Notes: generated by a model not told the origin, from the letters alone. DNA of 64,000 nt from Enterobacter asburiae (GCA_011754535.1 JAAQVN010000001.1:1240001-1304000); one strand, 5' to 3'; positions 31,894 to 40,632 are shown, counted from the stretch's first letter. Program-made: numbers and translations.

Positions 31894-31923
31894 ATCAGAT
31901 GGTCGTAGCATCAACCATCTGAT
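31894..31923. promoter_or_regulatory. inverted repeat ATCAGATGGT-N10-ACCATCTGAT
   Basis: Perfect ten-base arms with a ten-base spacer, between the divergent transporter and regulator genes. Likely operator for the neighbouring regulator. Confidence 0.65.
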
Positions 31924-31929
31924 AAACGG

Positions 31930-31955
31930 GTACCAGTTCTTGCTTATACTGGTAC
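31930..31955. promoter_or_regulatory. inverted repeat GTACCAGT-N10-ACTGGTAC
   Basis: Second perfect inverted repeat, eight-base arms and the same ten-base spacer, 25 bases before the regulator start. The right arm is followed by another half ACTGG. The shared spacing suggests one binding mode. Confidence 0.6.
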
Positions 31956-31979
31956 TGGCACTACCATGCAGGGGGATTT

Positions 31980-32849
31980 ATGGCCTTGATGTCTGAACCC
32001 GTCGCCTCACATCAGGATGACACCCGAAAACAGCTGGGGGCATTTTTACGCGCCCGGCGGGAAAGCCTCGATCCGCAGCGTCTCGGCCTGCCGCGCAGCG
32101 GTCGGCGCCGCACGCCGGGCCTGCGCCGGGAAGAGGTGGCGATGCTCGCGGATGTGGGCGTGACCTGGTACACCTGGCTTGAGCAGGGCAGGGACGTCAA
32201 ACCGTCCAGCACGGTGATGGCCTCCGTGGCGAAAGCCCTGCAGTGCACCCCAACCGAAACCCGGCATCTGTTTGTGTTAGCCGGATTGCCGCCGGGTGAA
32301 GCGCCGCAGGCGGTCTGCTGCGAGGGCATCAGCGAAGGCACTCGCCGCCTGCTCGATACCCTGATGCCAAAACCCGCCAGCATTCAGAAGCCCAACTTCG
32401 ACATCGTGGCGTGGAACGACAGCTTCGGGCACCTGATGGGTGTTGATTTCAATGACATCCCGCCGGAAGACCGCAACTGTATTTACCTGTTCCTCACCCA
32501 TCCGGCGTGGCGCGCGCGTCTCGGCAGACGCGACGACGTGCTGCCGATTTTCGTTTCCTATTTCCGCGCGGCGATGGCCGAGCACCGGGGCGACCCGCTG
32601 TGGGAAGCCAAACTGGCGCGCTTCTTTGCGGTGTCGGAGGAGTTCAAAACCCTGTGGCACCAGCGCAACGACGTGCGCGGCGTGGAGAACCAGCTCAAGC
32701 TGTTTACCCATCCAGAACTGGGAGATTTTACGCTGCAGCAGATGTACTGGTACTCCGCACCGCGAAACGGATCGCGGCTGCTGGTCTATTTACCGGTGGA
32801 TGAGGCGGGGGAACGGGCAATGGAATGGCTGGCGGAGCAGGGGAAATAA
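31980..32849 (+). CDS. MmyB-like helix-turn-helix regulator
   Basis: 289 residues with AGGGGG before the ATG. The N-terminal XRE domain reads LGAFLRARRESLDPQRLGLP, RTPGLRREEVAMLADVGVTW, YTWLEQGRDVKPSSTVMASV. The C-terminal part has the PAS-like ligand domain of the MmyB family: DIVAWNDSFGHLMGVDF, NCIYLFLTHPAWRARLG, FVSYFRAAMAEHRGDPLW and LGDFTLQQMYWYSAPRNGSR. Such regulators often bind fatty acids or other lipids and control adjacent exporters. It is divergent from the DHA2 pump, and two inverted repeats lie between. Confidence 0.85.
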   Translation: MALMSEPVASHQDDTRKQLGAFLRARRESLDPQRLGLPRSGRRRTPGLRREEVAMLADVGVTWYTWLEQGRDVKPSSTVMASVAKALQCTPTETRHLFVLAGLPPGEAPQAVCCEGISEGTRRLLDTLMPKPASIQKPNFDIVAWNDSFGHLMGVDFNDIPPEDRNCIYLFLTHPAWRARLGRRDDVLPIFVSYFRAAMAEHRGDPLWEAKLARFFAVSEEFKTLWHQRNDVRGVENQLKLFTHPELGDFTLQQMYWYSAPRNGSRLLVYLPVDEAGERAMEWLAEQGK

Positions 32850-33000
32850 GTTTTTTGCGAGGCGCTTTCAGGGAATAAAGGCTGGTTCTGCTAAGTGGAT
32901 GAGACAGGTGTAAGGTGGGGTTATCTTAAACCAATCGACTGAATCGACATCATTTCGATGAGGTGTTAAGTCGTCTATACTCACGCCATGAGAAACCACC

Positions 33001-33603
33001 ATGTCGCCACTGATGATTGATTCCGCAGACTTCAGCCAAAAATTAGGCCTTATCTCCCGAAACGTTGAACATACTGAAGCGTTTCTTGCACGAGGCACGG
33101 TGGATTTTCATCTGCCTGGATTTATGCTGCCAGCGGGATATCGCCTGTTAAAATCGCGCTACGGCGATGAATACCGTCTCGTGACCACTGACGATGGTAA
33201 ACCCTATACGGCGTATGCCGTGAAGTTGACGTTTCATAAAGAAATTACATTTCCTCACGGGGCTGCGACACAGGTTATGGTCTGGCGTACGCCACGCGCC
33301 GTGCATCAGCGAGTAATCAGTGGGTTACCACAATCCTTCTTTCAATGGGTGCTTAGCGAATACGACATTGTGGTTTCTGACAGCGAGCAAACCGGAGACG
33401 GACAGCGGTTTTGGTTACGCATGATTGACTGGGCGTTCAGCATGAATTATCAGATAAGCGTGGCGGACGGTACGGTAGGTGAGGAGTGGCACTTAACACC
33501 GGTGAGTTCTTACGCCGAGCTGGAAGAGCGCTGGATTGCGTTTGCCTGGGGAAACGATCGTGATGTTCATCCACATCGCAGGTTAGTCATCAGTAAAGCG
33601 TAA
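33001..33603 (+). CDS. protein of unknown function, 200 residues
   Basis: MSPLMIDSADFSQKLGLISR... with no signal peptide or membrane helix. It reads as an alpha/beta protein with AGYRLLKSRYGDEYRLVTTD, WRTPRAVHQRVISGLPQSFF, a central block WLRMIDWAFSMNYQISVADG and a basic end (WGNDRDVHPHRRLVISK). The lower GC and an isolated position between a regulator and nfsB suggest insertion. TAAGTCGTCTATACTCACGC upstream looks like a -10 region. No ribosome site stands out before the ATG. A strong terminator follows and also serves nfsB. I recognise no family with confidence. Confidence 0.65.
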   Translation: MSPLMIDSADFSQKLGLISRNVEHTEAFLARGTVDFHLPGFMLPAGYRLLKSRYGDEYRLVTTDDGKPYTAYAVKLTFHKEITFPHGAATQVMVWRTPRAVHQRVISGLPQSFFQWVLSEYDIVVSDSEQTGDGQRFWLRMIDWAFSMNYQISVADGTVGEEWHLTPVSSYAELEERWIAFAWGNDRDVHPHRRLVISKA

Positions 33604-33626
33604 CGGGCCGCACAGAGCGGCCCGTT
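33602..33626. terminator. bidirectional terminator between convergent genes
   Basis: Ten-base perfect stem AACGGGCCGC / GCGGCCCGTT with loop ACAGA, then TTTTG on the plus strand. It overlaps the stop of the 200-residue gene and lies just beyond the nfsB stop. Confidence 0.85.
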
Positions 33627-33630
33627 TTGA

Positions 33631-34284
33631 TCAGCACTCGGTCACAATCGTGCTCAGCGGCAGGCGAGACTTCGGCAGCGTGGCGTTGAAATCTTCCACG
33701 CTGTGATGCCCAACCGGCACCACCACCAGGCTGGTGAAGCCTTTCTCTTTCAGGCCAAACTCTTCGTCGAGAATAGCGGCGTCGAAGCCTTCGATTGGCA
33801 CGGCGTCCAGACCCAGCGCACCCACGCCCAGCAGGAAGTTACCGACGTTCAGGTAAACCTGTTTCGCCATCCACTGGTCGTCATCTTTCAGATCCACGCG
33901 GTGCATATCGGCAAAATAGTGGCGTCCTTTGTTATTGGCCGCTTTCGCTTCCGGCGTGTTGAAACGACCATCCGCCTCTTCCTGATCGACAACGCGCTCC
34001 AGCCAGGCGTCGTCCATCGCGGTTTTCGCGCAAAATACCACCACGTGAGAAGCATCCAGCATTTTGCGTTCGTTGAACACATAGGTGCCCGCGGCGGATT
34101 TCGCCACGCGGGCTTTACCTTCCTCGGTGCTGGCCACAATGAAGTGCCACGGCTGGGAGTTGGTGCTGGATGGGCTGTACTGCAGCAGGGTTTTGATTTT
34201 TTCCGCTTCTTCAGCGGTCAGTTTTTTGGTTGGGTCGAACGCCTTGGTAGAGTGGCGTTTCAGGGCGACAGAAATGATATCCAT
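33631..34284 (-). CDS. nfsB: oxygen-insensitive NAD(P)H nitroreductase NfsB
   Basis: 217 residues, the exact family length. [80 protein letters not shown] and the end PLSTIVTEC differ from the recalled E. cloacae nitroreductase at only a few positions. The FMN-binding residues (RHS near the start, PSSTNSQ and VVVPVGH) are present. The dimeric flavoenzyme reduces nitroaromatics and quinones in two-electron steps and activates nitrofuran drugs. It is a core gene of the ybdG-nfsB-ybdF interval. This gene is the strongest pointer to Enterobacter. Confidence 0.97.
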   Translation of the reverse strand: MDIISVALKRHSTKAFDPTKKLTAEEAEKIKTLLQYSPSSTNSQPWHFIVASTEEGKARVAKSAAGTYVFNERKMLDASHVVVFCAKTAMDDAWLERVVDQEEADGRFNTPEAKAANNKGRHYFADMHRVDLKDDDQWMAKQVYLNVGNFLLGVGALGLDAVPIEGFDAAILDEEFGLKEKGFTSLVVVPVGHHSVEDFNATLPKSRLPLSTIVTEC

Positions 34285-34404
34285 AACTACTCCTGGTAAT
34301 GAAATTCGCCCGTGCGCGGGCGCGAAAGGAGAGCAGATTACCGCGCGAAGCCGCAAAAGATAAGTGCGATTCGAGCGGTTATACTGTTCGGCACAGACGA
34401 ACAG

Positions 34405-34773
34405 TCAGGCTGGCCGTATCCACTTCTGGTCTTTTTTCGGCAGCTTATCGACAACCAGATTCCACGAGTCCGCGATCAGGTCGGCGACCAGTTCAGGCGT
34501 GATGTCGTCGGTGCCGTAAAGCGAGATCCAGTGTTTTTTATTGAGGTGGTAGCCCGGCTCAACGCCGCGATAAATCTGCTGATTTAACAGGGATTTTTCC
34601 GGGTCGGATTTCAGGCTAACGTGGGGCCTGCCGTGCGCGGTGGCCATCAGCATAAAAATTTTCCCGCCAACCTTAAACACGTCGTACTCGGGGCCAAACG
34701 GCCAGCAGTGTTCGGTGAAAGGCATCTCCAGCGCGACGCGTTTCGCGTGCGCCTGCAGAGAGTTACTGTCCAT
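34405..34773 (-). CDS. ybdF: YbdF, MmcQ/YjbR-family DNA-binding-like protein
   Basis: 122 residues from the ATG at 34773, the same length as E. coli YbdF. Conserved parts: [83 protein letters not shown]. The family (DUF419) has a double-wing fold; its role is not settled. It overlaps the upstream ramR gene by 11 bases, so both are probably transcribed together. Confidence 0.93.
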   Translation of the reverse strand: MDSNSLQAHAKRVALEMPFTEHCWPFGPEYDVFKVGGKIFMLMATAHGRPHVSLKSDPEKSLLNQQIYRGVEPGYHLNKKHWISLYGTDDITPELVADLIADSWNLVVDKLPKKDQKWIRPA

Positions 34774-35353
34774 CGCTATCCTCCTGAGCCAGCCCGCGCC
34801 ACATAGCTTCAAAACCCAGCGCTTTAAAATCGACGGCACGGGACGGATCGCGGGTGGCAAACTCCATGGTGGTTTCCGCCAGCGATAAGAAAAGAGCATC
34901 GCCAAACGTTTTAAATTCATCGGACATAAACACCGGGCGCACCGAGCGGCGGCACAGCTCGTGAAGTTCCGGGAACATCTCCTTCACCGCCTGTTCCGTT
35001 TCGGTGCTCAGCTTTTCACTGACGCCAATCTGGCGGATTGCCGCATGAGAAACGGGGTTACGAATACCCCAGTCCACGTAGCTGTTCCAGATATTGCGGG
35101 TATGCTCTTTAGGAAGGGTGAGGGTGCGATCGAGGTTCGCCAGCATGGTCTGGCAGAGATCCTGCTTGAGGTGCAGGTAAAGGGCATTCAGCAGGTCGTC
35201 TTTAGTAGCAAAGTAGCGAAACAGCGTGCCTTCAGCGACGCCCGCGTTACGGGCAATTAACGCCGTTGAGGCGGCAATACCTGACTGTGCAAATGCCACC
35301 GTTGCGGCTTCCAGTAAGGCCTGTTTTTTATCTTCACTCTTCGGACGTGCCAC
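34763..35353 (-). CDS. ramR: RamR, TetR-family repressor of ramA
   Basis: 196 residues. The N-terminus [40 protein letters not shown] is the TetR helix-turn-helix and matches recalled Salmonella RamR. The ligand domain includes [20 protein letters not shown] and [18 protein letters not shown]. RamR represses ramA and its own gene; bile acids, dyes and some drugs release it, and loss-of-function mutations cause efflux-mediated multidrug resistance. No premature stop or frameshift is visible here. The operator ATGAGTG-N6-CACTCAT lies about 115 bases upstream of its start in the region shared with romA. Confidence 0.95.
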   Translation of the reverse strand: MARPKSEDKKQALLEAATVAFAQSGIAASTALIARNAGVAEGTLFRYFATKDDLLNALYLHLKQDLCQTMLANLDRTLTLPKEHTRNIWNSYVDWGIRNPVSHAAIRQIGVSEKLSTETEQAVKEMFPELHELCRRSVRPVFMSDEFKTFGDALFLSLAETTMEFATRDPSRAVDFKALGFEAMWRGLAQEDSDGQ

Positions 35354-35468
35354 TAAATTTTCCCCCTCTCAATGCTAAAAACCCTGATTGAAACACGTGC
35401 TTTGACACGCTGCAACGCGGAATGTCAAAGATCGAAAACGTCTTGACGACTTTATCATCATATCTATA

Positions 35469-35488
35469 ATGAGTGCTTACTCACTCAT
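35469..35488. promoter_or_regulatory. RamR operator
   Basis: Perfect inverted repeat ATGAGTG at 35469-35475 and CACTCAT at 35482-35488 with six bases between, identical in form to the known RamR site. It sits over the probable promoter of romA-ramA. Confidence 0.92.
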
Positions 35489-35542
35489 AATCAAGTTTCC
35501 CCCGCGTAAACCATCGGATGGCGCGCGTTTTCGGGTCAGGAT

Positions 35543-36646
35543 ATGAAAAAGCCTCTCTTCATCTGCGTGGTGTTCGTCATGATTATTGCTTCAGCTGCGA
35601 GTTTACCGTTTGTTCTGAATGCCGGATTTGGCCAGCCGCCGCAGGGTGCGCAGCTTACGGAAGTGGAGGCTTCTCCGCACTATCGCGACGGGAAGTTCCA
35701 CAACGCGCTTCCGACGCCTGGCTTTACCGGGCAGCAAAACATGCTGGTGGCGTGGTGGCAGTTCCTGACCCGTAAAACCGAAAACGCCCGTCCGGCGCAG
35801 CCGTTGCCACTGGTGAAAACCGATCTGGCGAGCTTGCCTCTGGAGCAGGATACGCTGGTGTGGCTCGGCCACTCTTCGTGGTATATGCAGCTGGCGGGAA
35901 AACGCATCCTGATCGACCCGGTCCTCGGCAACTATGCCGCGCCGTTCTCGTTCCTTAATAAGGCGTTTGCGGGAGAGTACCCGTGGCGTGCGGAGAGCAT
36001 GCCGGAAATCGACCTGCTGATTATCTCGCACGATCACTACGACCATCTGGACTACGCCACCATCCGGGCGCTATTGCCGAAGGTGAAGCGTGTCGTGACG
36101 CCGCTCGGCGTGGGATCCCACCTGCGCTACTGGGGAATGACGCCTGAGATTATCGACGAGCGCGACTGGAACCAGTCGGTGCACATCAGCGATGCGCTGA
36201 CGGTTCACGTGCTGCCCGCGCGCCACTTCTCCGGGCGCGGCATCAAGCGTGACCAGACCCTGTGGGGCAGTTTTATGTTCGTCACGCCAGAGCAGAAGGT
36301 CTACTACAGCGGCGACTCCGGTTACGGCCCGCACTTTAAGGCCATTGGCGAGCAGTTTGGCGAGGTGAATTTAGCCATCATGGAAAACGGCCAGTACGAC
36401 CAGGACTGGAAGTACATCCACATGCTGCCGGATGAAACGGCGCAGGCTTCGGCGGACCTCAACGCGAAAGCGGTGGTGCCGGGGCATAACGGGCGTTTCG
36501 TGCTGGCGAAACACACCTGGAACGATCCGCTGATCCAGCTGGCGCGGGCCAGTAAGGATAAAAATTATCGGCTGCTGACGCCGGAACTGGGTGAGCCGGT
36601 TCGGGTGAGCGATAGCATGCAACAGTTTCGTGAGTGGTGGGAATAA
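35543..36646 (+). CDS. romA: RomA, metallo-beta-lactamase-fold protein
   Basis: 367 residues. An N-terminal hydrophobic stretch (LFICVVFVMIIASAASLPFV) is a signal peptide or anchor. The metallo-beta-lactamase fold follows: TLVWLGHSSWYMQLAGKRIL, IDPVLGNY, the metal ligands in SHDHYDHLDYAT, RHFSGRG, YYSGDSGYGPH and VVPGHNGRF. This is the UlaG/NAPE-PLD-like group. romA lies directly before ramA in Klebsiella and Enterobacter and was described as lowering outer-membrane porin expression. Here the 32-base gap to ramA and the shared RamR site indicate co-transcription. Enzymatic substrate unknown. Confidence 0.92.
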   Translation: MKKPLFICVVFVMIIASAASLPFVLNAGFGQPPQGAQLTEVEASPHYRDGKFHNALPTPGFTGQQNMLVAWWQFLTRKTENARPAQPLPLVKTDLASLPLEQDTLVWLGHSSWYMQLAGKRILIDPVLGNYAAPFSFLNKAFAGEYPWRAESMPEIDLLIISHDHYDHLDYATIRALLPKVKRVVTPLGVGSHLRYWGMTPEIIDERDWNQSVHISDALTVHVLPARHFSGRGIKRDQTLWGSFMFVTPEQKVYYSGDSGYGPHFKAIGEQFGEVNLAIMENGQYDQDWKYIHMLPDETAQASADLNAKAVVPGHNGRFVLAKHTWNDPLIQLARASKDKNYRLLTPELGEPVRVSDSMQQFREWWE

Positions 36647-36678
36647 TGTTGAACCAAGAAACAGAGGGGGAGAGCAGC

Positions 36679-37020
36679 ATGACGATTTCCGCTCAGGTCA
36701 TTGATACCATAGTCGAATGGATCGATGACAACCTACACCAGCCGCTACGCATCGAAGAGATCGCCCGCCACGCGGGTTACTCCAAGTGGCATTTACAGCG
36801 GCTGTTTATGCAGTACAAAGGCGAAAGCCTGGGGCGCTACATCCGCGAACGCAAGCTGCTGCTGGCGGCGCGGGATCTGCGTGAATCTGACGAGCGCGTG
36901 TACGAAATCTGCCTGCGCTACGGTTTTGAATCGCAGCAGACGTTTACCCGCATCTTTACCCGCACCTTCCATCAACCGCCTGGGGCATATCGCAAAGAGA
37001 ACCATAGTCGGGCGCATTGA
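36679..37020 (+). CDS. ramA: RamA, AraC/XylS-family activator of multidrug efflux
   Basis: 113 residues, the standard length. MTISAQVIDTIVEWIDDNLH, IARHAGYSKWHLQRLFMQYK, RERKLLLAARDLRESDERVY, YGFESQQTFTRIFTRTFHQP are the two helix-turn-helix motifs of the MarA/SoxS/RamA group; only a few positions differ from recalled Salmonella RamA. It binds mar-box sites and raises acrAB-tolC and micF expression. AGAGGGGGAGAG before the ATG is a good ribosome site. The longer frame from 36634 is unlikely. Controlled by RamR through the romA promoter. Confidence 0.96.
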   Translation: MTISAQVIDTIVEWIDDNLHQPLRIEEIARHAGYSKWHLQRLFMQYKGESLGRYIRERKLLLAARDLRESDERVYEICLRYGFESQQTFTRIFTRTFHQPPGAYRKENHSRAH

Positions 37021-37036
37021 AATTGACGAAACGTAG

Positions 37037-37070
37037 GCCGGGAAAGGCATTGCTGCCACCCGGCTTTTTT
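37037..37070 (+). terminator. intrinsic terminator after ramA
   Basis: Stem GCCGGG / CCCGGC with an inner GGCA/TGCC pair and six Ts, 16 bases after the ramA stop. On the other side it borders the ybdJ stop. Confidence 0.85.
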
Positions 37071-37076
37071 ATTGGC

Positions 37077-37325
37077 CTACGACGCCAGTGAAAACCAGCG
37101 GCGCCAGACGAAACGCAGGATGAAGAATTCAATGGCCCCGAGCAGTAAAAACCACACGCAGAACAGTATGGTGTAAAGCTGGTTCAGATCGACCATATGA
37201 AAGGTCTGAACCAGCTTCTGCGCCAGCACCAGACCCAGCGACGGTGCGGGCAGCAGTAAGCAAGAGAGCAGGGCCAGCAATAAAATGCCCCCTGCAGTCA
37301 GCAGCGATTCCAACGGGTGTTTCAT
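37077..37325 (-). CDS. ybdJ: YbdJ, small inner-membrane protein (DUF1158)
   Basis: 82 residues, the same as E. coli YbdJ. MKHPLESLLTAGGILLLALL, SCLLLPAPSLGLVLAQKLVQ, DLNQLYTILFCVWFLLLGAI, EFFILRFVWRRWFSLAS: two transmembrane segments. Function unknown. In E. coli it is next to ybdK; here about 7.5 kb (small gene, ATPase, RND genes) separates them. Its presence fixes the synteny. Confidence 0.93.
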   Translation of the reverse strand: MKHPLESLLTAGGILLLALLSCLLLPAPSLGLVLAQKLVQTFHMVDLNQLYTILFCVWFLLLGAIEFFILRFVWRRWFSLAS

Positions 37326-37505
37326 CGTAATGTTAATCGTCAGTTAAAAATGTCATTGTCCGGCATCCTTTAACGTAAAGCAATATCAACCCGCCAGGCC
37401 TTTTTTAATGAAATAATTCTCGACACCAACAAATAATGCGCGAAAGGAAATTAATTTAACCATGATGATTAAATTAATTTCGCGCTATGTAAATAAATGT
37501 CTGCA

Positions 37506-37616
37506 TCACGAAAATAATTTTACAAACGTATAAGTGCTGTATCCAATTAACGTCGCAATAACAATGGCTGCGACAATGTATAACGCCAGGCGCCGTCCGC
37601 GATAAATACCAAACAT
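37506..37616 (-). CDS. unannotated-type small membrane protein, 36 residues
   Basis: MFGIYRGRRLALYIVAAIVI, ATLIGYSTYTFVKLFS: a positively charged start, then one long transmembrane helix. The minus-strand ribosome site GAGGGGG ends four bases before the ATG, an unusually strong signal. Positive-inside charge predicts the N-terminus in the cytoplasm. It lies between ybdJ and a P-type ATPase gene, in a 490-base region that otherwise has no gene. Small single-helix proteins of this kind often bind and tune membrane transporters. I do not know a named family. Confidence 0.7.
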   Translation of the reverse strand: MFGIYRGRRLALYIVAAIVIATLIGYSTYTFVKLFS

Positions 37617-37813
37617 GGTACCCCCTCGTTTAGGAATGGTTTAGAAATATTTTGTAAAAATCAGCTCGTCGAAATAATTTTAATCAATTTTGAATAACCC
37701 AGTGGTAAATATATTGCGGTAGATCAATTTTACCCGCAAGACTTTAAAATCAATTTATTTAAGCCAGAAAGGAATTCAGGCTTCTGTTCACCGGATATTG
37801 AAGGAAAAATACG

Positions 37814-40522
37814 ATGACTGAAAAAAAATTCTCCTCAAACATGCCGCCTTCCGGCGGGCTGGCATACCAGCAGACCACAGAGCAGGTGCTTGCCTACGCG
37901 CAAAGCCAGGCGAGCGGTCTGGACCGCGCAGAGGCGCAGGCGCGTCTGCAAAAACATGGCCCGAACGCGCTTCCGGAGAAAAAGGGCAAGCCGGGCTGGC
38001 TGCGTTTTCTCGCGCACTTTAACGATGTGCTGATTTACGTTCTGCTGGCCGCTGCGGTATTAACGGCGGTAATGGGCCACTGGGTCGATACGCTGGTTAT
38101 TTTGGGCGTGGCGGTTATCAACGCCTTGATTGGCCATATTCAGGAAAGCAACGCGGAAAAATCCCTGAAGAGCATTCGTAATATGCTCTCCAGCGAGGCA
38201 CGCGTTATTCGCAACGGCAACCATGAAACCATCCCAACGACTGAAATAGTCCCGGGCGATATTATTGTATTACGCGCGGGGGATCGTATTCCGGCAGATA
38301 TGCGTTTAATCAAAGCGCATAATTTACGCGTGGAAGAGGCGATTCTGACCGGCGAATCCACCGTGGTGGATAAACATATTAATCCGCTGAGCGGTGAACT
38401 GCCGCTGGGCGACCGCACCAATATGGTCTTCTCCGGAACGACCGTCAGCGCGGGCGGCGGCATCGGCGTGGTCACCGCGACCGGTAAGGAGACGGAGCTC
38501 GGCCACATCAACCAGATGATGGCGGGTATCGAAAAACACCGCACGCCGCTGCTGGTGCAGATGGACAAGCTGGGGAAAGCGATCTTCGCCATTATCCTCG
38601 CAATGATGGCTGCGCTGTTCGTCTTCAGCCTGGTGTTCCGCGAGATCCCGATGGGCGAGCTGCTGCTCTCCCTGATCAGCCTGGCGGTGGCCTCCGTGCC
38701 GGAAGGTCTGCCGGCGATAATCTCCATCATCCTCTCGCTGGGCGTGCAGGCGATGGCCCGCAAGCGGGCGATTATCCGCAAGCTGCCGACGGTTGAAACG
38801 CTCGGCGCGATGACCGTGGTCTGCTCGGATAAAACCGGCACCCTGACCATGAACGAGATGACGGTCAAAGCCATTATCACCGCCGACGCCTGCTACCGCG
38901 TGGACGGCAACAGCTACGAGCCGGTGGGCAACATCTACCTGGAAGGCAGCGACGAGCCGGTCCACATCCAGCCGGGCACCGTGCTGGAGCAGTACCTGCG
39001 CACCATCGACCTCTGCAACGACAGCCAGCTGATTCAGGACGAGCGCGGCCTGTGGGGCATCACCGGTGGGCCGACCGAGGGGGCGCTGAAGGTGCTGGCG
39101 GCGAAGGCCAGCCTTGAGCCGGTCGTGACTACGCTGGTTAATAAGATCCCGTTCGACTCGCAGTACAAGTACATGAGCACCCACTACCAGATTGGCGGTG
39201 AGGAGCAGATTTTGATCACCGGCGCGCCGGACGTCATTTTCGCCCTGTGCGCCGAGCAGCAGACCCGCAACGGTGCGGAAGCCTTCAACCGCGCGTACTG
39301 GGAAAGCGAGATGGAGCGCTATGCCCGTCAGGGGCTGCGCATGGTCGCCGCGGCGTTCAAGCCGGCGAACGGCGAGCAGGAACTGACGCACGACGATCTG
39401 AGCCACGGTCTGATCTTCCTCGGCATCGCCGGGATGATGGATCCGCCGCGTCCGGAAGCCATTGATGCGATTAACGCCTGCCAGCAGGCGGGGATCCGCG
39501 TGAAGATGATCACCGGGGATCACCCACAGACGGCGATGAGCATCGGTCAGATGCTGGGGATCGCCAACAGCGAGCAGGCGGTCACTGGCTACGAGCTGGA
39601 GAAAATGGACGATGCCGCGCTGGCGGAAGCCGCGGTGAAGTATGACATCTTCGCCCGCACCAGCCCGGAGCATAAGCTGCGTCTGGTGAAAGCGCTGCAG
39701 GATAAAGGCGAAATCGTCGGTATGACCGGTGACGGCGTGAACGATGCTCCGGCGCTGCGTCAGGCTGACGTGGGTATCGCGATGGGCATCAAAGGCACGG
39801 AAGTGACCAAAGAGGCGGCGGACATGGTCCTGACGGACGATAACTTCGCCACCATCGCCAGCGCGGTAAAAGAGGGGCGTCGCGTTTACGACAACCTGAA
39901 GAAGACCATTCTGTTCATCATGCCGACCAACCTCGCGCAGGGGCTGCTGATTGTGATTGCGCTGCTGGCGGGGAACATCATTCCGCTGACGCCGGTGCTG
40001 ATTTTGTGGATGAACATGGCCACCTCCGCCACGCTCTCCTTCGGTCTGGCTTTTGAGGCCGCCGAGCGCAACATCATGCGTCGTCCGCCGCGTCAGACCG
40101 GGCAGCACGTGATGGACGCCTACGCCGTGTGGCGCGTGGCCTTCGTCGGCACCATGATTGCCATCGCCGCCTTTGCGCTGGAAGCCTGGCTGGCTCCGCG
40201 CGGCCACAGCGCGGAGTTCATCCGCACCGTGCTGCTGCAGATGTTGGTCTGCGCCCAGTGGGTGTACATGATTAACTGCCGCAACACCGAAGGGTTCTCC
40301 CTGAACCGCGGCCTGCTGGCGAACAAAGGGATCTGGCTGGTGACGGGCGTACTGTTCCTGCTCCAGGCGGCGATTATCTACCTGCCGTTTATGCAGATGC
40401 TGTTCGGCACCGAAGCGCTGCCGCTGCGCTACTGGTTCGTGACTCTGGCGGTGGCGGGCGTGATGTTCTTCGTCGTCGAAATCGAGAAGCGACTGACCCG
40501 CAGGTTCCGTAAGGCTGCATAA
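37814..40522 (+). CDS. P2-type cation-transporting ATPase (Ca2+/SERCA-like)
   Basis: 902 residues. Cation ATPase N-terminal domain; actuator motif LTGESTVVDK; membrane motif VASVPEGLPAIISIIL (M4 ion site); phosphorylation site CSDKTGTLTMNEMTVK; nucleotide site KGA-like TGAPDVIF; hinge MTGDGVNDAPALRQADVGIA. About ten transmembrane helices. PEGLP and the overall length place it in the P2A/P2D (calcium or sodium) group rather than MgtA. M6 reads NMATSATLSFGLAFE, without the TD pair of SERCA, so the ion is uncertain. It is flanked by a small membrane protein and REP elements and interrupts the ybdJ-ybdK order of E. coli. Confidence 0.88.
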   Translation: MTEKKFSSNMPPSGGLAYQQTTEQVLAYAQSQASGLDRAEAQARLQKHGPNALPEKKGKPGWLRFLAHFNDVLIYVLLAAAVLTAVMGHWVDTLVILGVAVINALIGHIQESNAEKSLKSIRNMLSSEARVIRNGNHETIPTTEIVPGDIIVLRAGDRIPADMRLIKAHNLRVEEAILTGESTVVDKHINPLSGELPLGDRTNMVFSGTTVSAGGGIGVVTATGKETELGHINQMMAGIEKHRTPLLVQMDKLGKAIFAIILAMMAALFVFSLVFREIPMGELLLSLISLAVASVPEGLPAIISIILSLGVQAMARKRAIIRKLPTVETLGAMTVVCSDKTGTLTMNEMTVKAIITADACYRVDGNSYEPVGNIYLEGSDEPVHIQPGTVLEQYLRTIDLCNDSQLIQDERGLWGITGGPTEGALKVLAAKASLEPVVTTLVNKIPFDSQYKYMSTHYQIGGEEQILITGAPDVIFALCAEQQTRNGAEAFNRAYWESEMERYARQGLRMVAAAFKPANGEQELTHDDLSHGLIFLGIAGMMDPPRPEAIDAINACQQAGIRVKMITGDHPQTAMSIGQMLGIANSEQAVTGYELEKMDDAALAEAAVKYDIFARTSPEHKLRLVKALQDKGEIVGMTGDGVNDAPALRQADVGIAMGIKGTEVTKEAADMVLTDDNFATIASAVKEGRRVYDNLKKTILFIMPTNLAQGLLIVIALLAGNIIPLTPVLILWMNMATSATLSFGLAFEAAERNIMRRPPRQTGQHVMDAYAVWRVAFVGTMIAIAAFALEAWLAPRGHSAEFIRTVLLQMLVCAQWVYMINCRNTEGFSLNRGLLANKGIWLVTGVLFLLQAAIIYLPFMQMLFGTEALPLRYWFVTLAVAGVMFFVVEIEKRLTRRFRKAA

Positions 40523-40529
40523 CAAAGAA

Positions 40530-40612
40530 CCCCCTCACCCTGCCCTCTCCCCAAAGGGGAGAGGGTGTTCAAGTTCCCTCTCCCCTTTGGGGAGAGGGTT
40601 AGGGTGAGGGGA
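40530..40612. repeat. pair of inverted REP-like elements (BIME)
   Basis: Two palindromic units in opposite orientation: CCCTCACCCTGCCCTCTCCC with its AAAGGGGAGAGGG arm, then CCCTCTCCCCTTTGGGGAG with GGGTTAGGGTGAGGG. They share the GGGTGAGGG theme of the single unit at 23724. They follow the ATPase stop by a few bases and may act as terminator or gyrase/IHF-binding element. Confidence 0.85.
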
Positions 40613-40632
40613 GACAACGCTGAGGTACTCCC

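Noticed and set aside
38324..40525. Minus-strand open frame of 733 residues opposite the P-type ATPase gene
   Set aside because: Histidine- and glutamine-rich translation typical of an antisense shadow; all motifs belong to the plus-strand ATPase.
40530..40612. Inverted GGGTGAGGG-type repeats considered as ends of an insertion sequence
   Set aside because: No transposase between or beside them, and the pattern matches REP/BIME elements with another copy at 23724.
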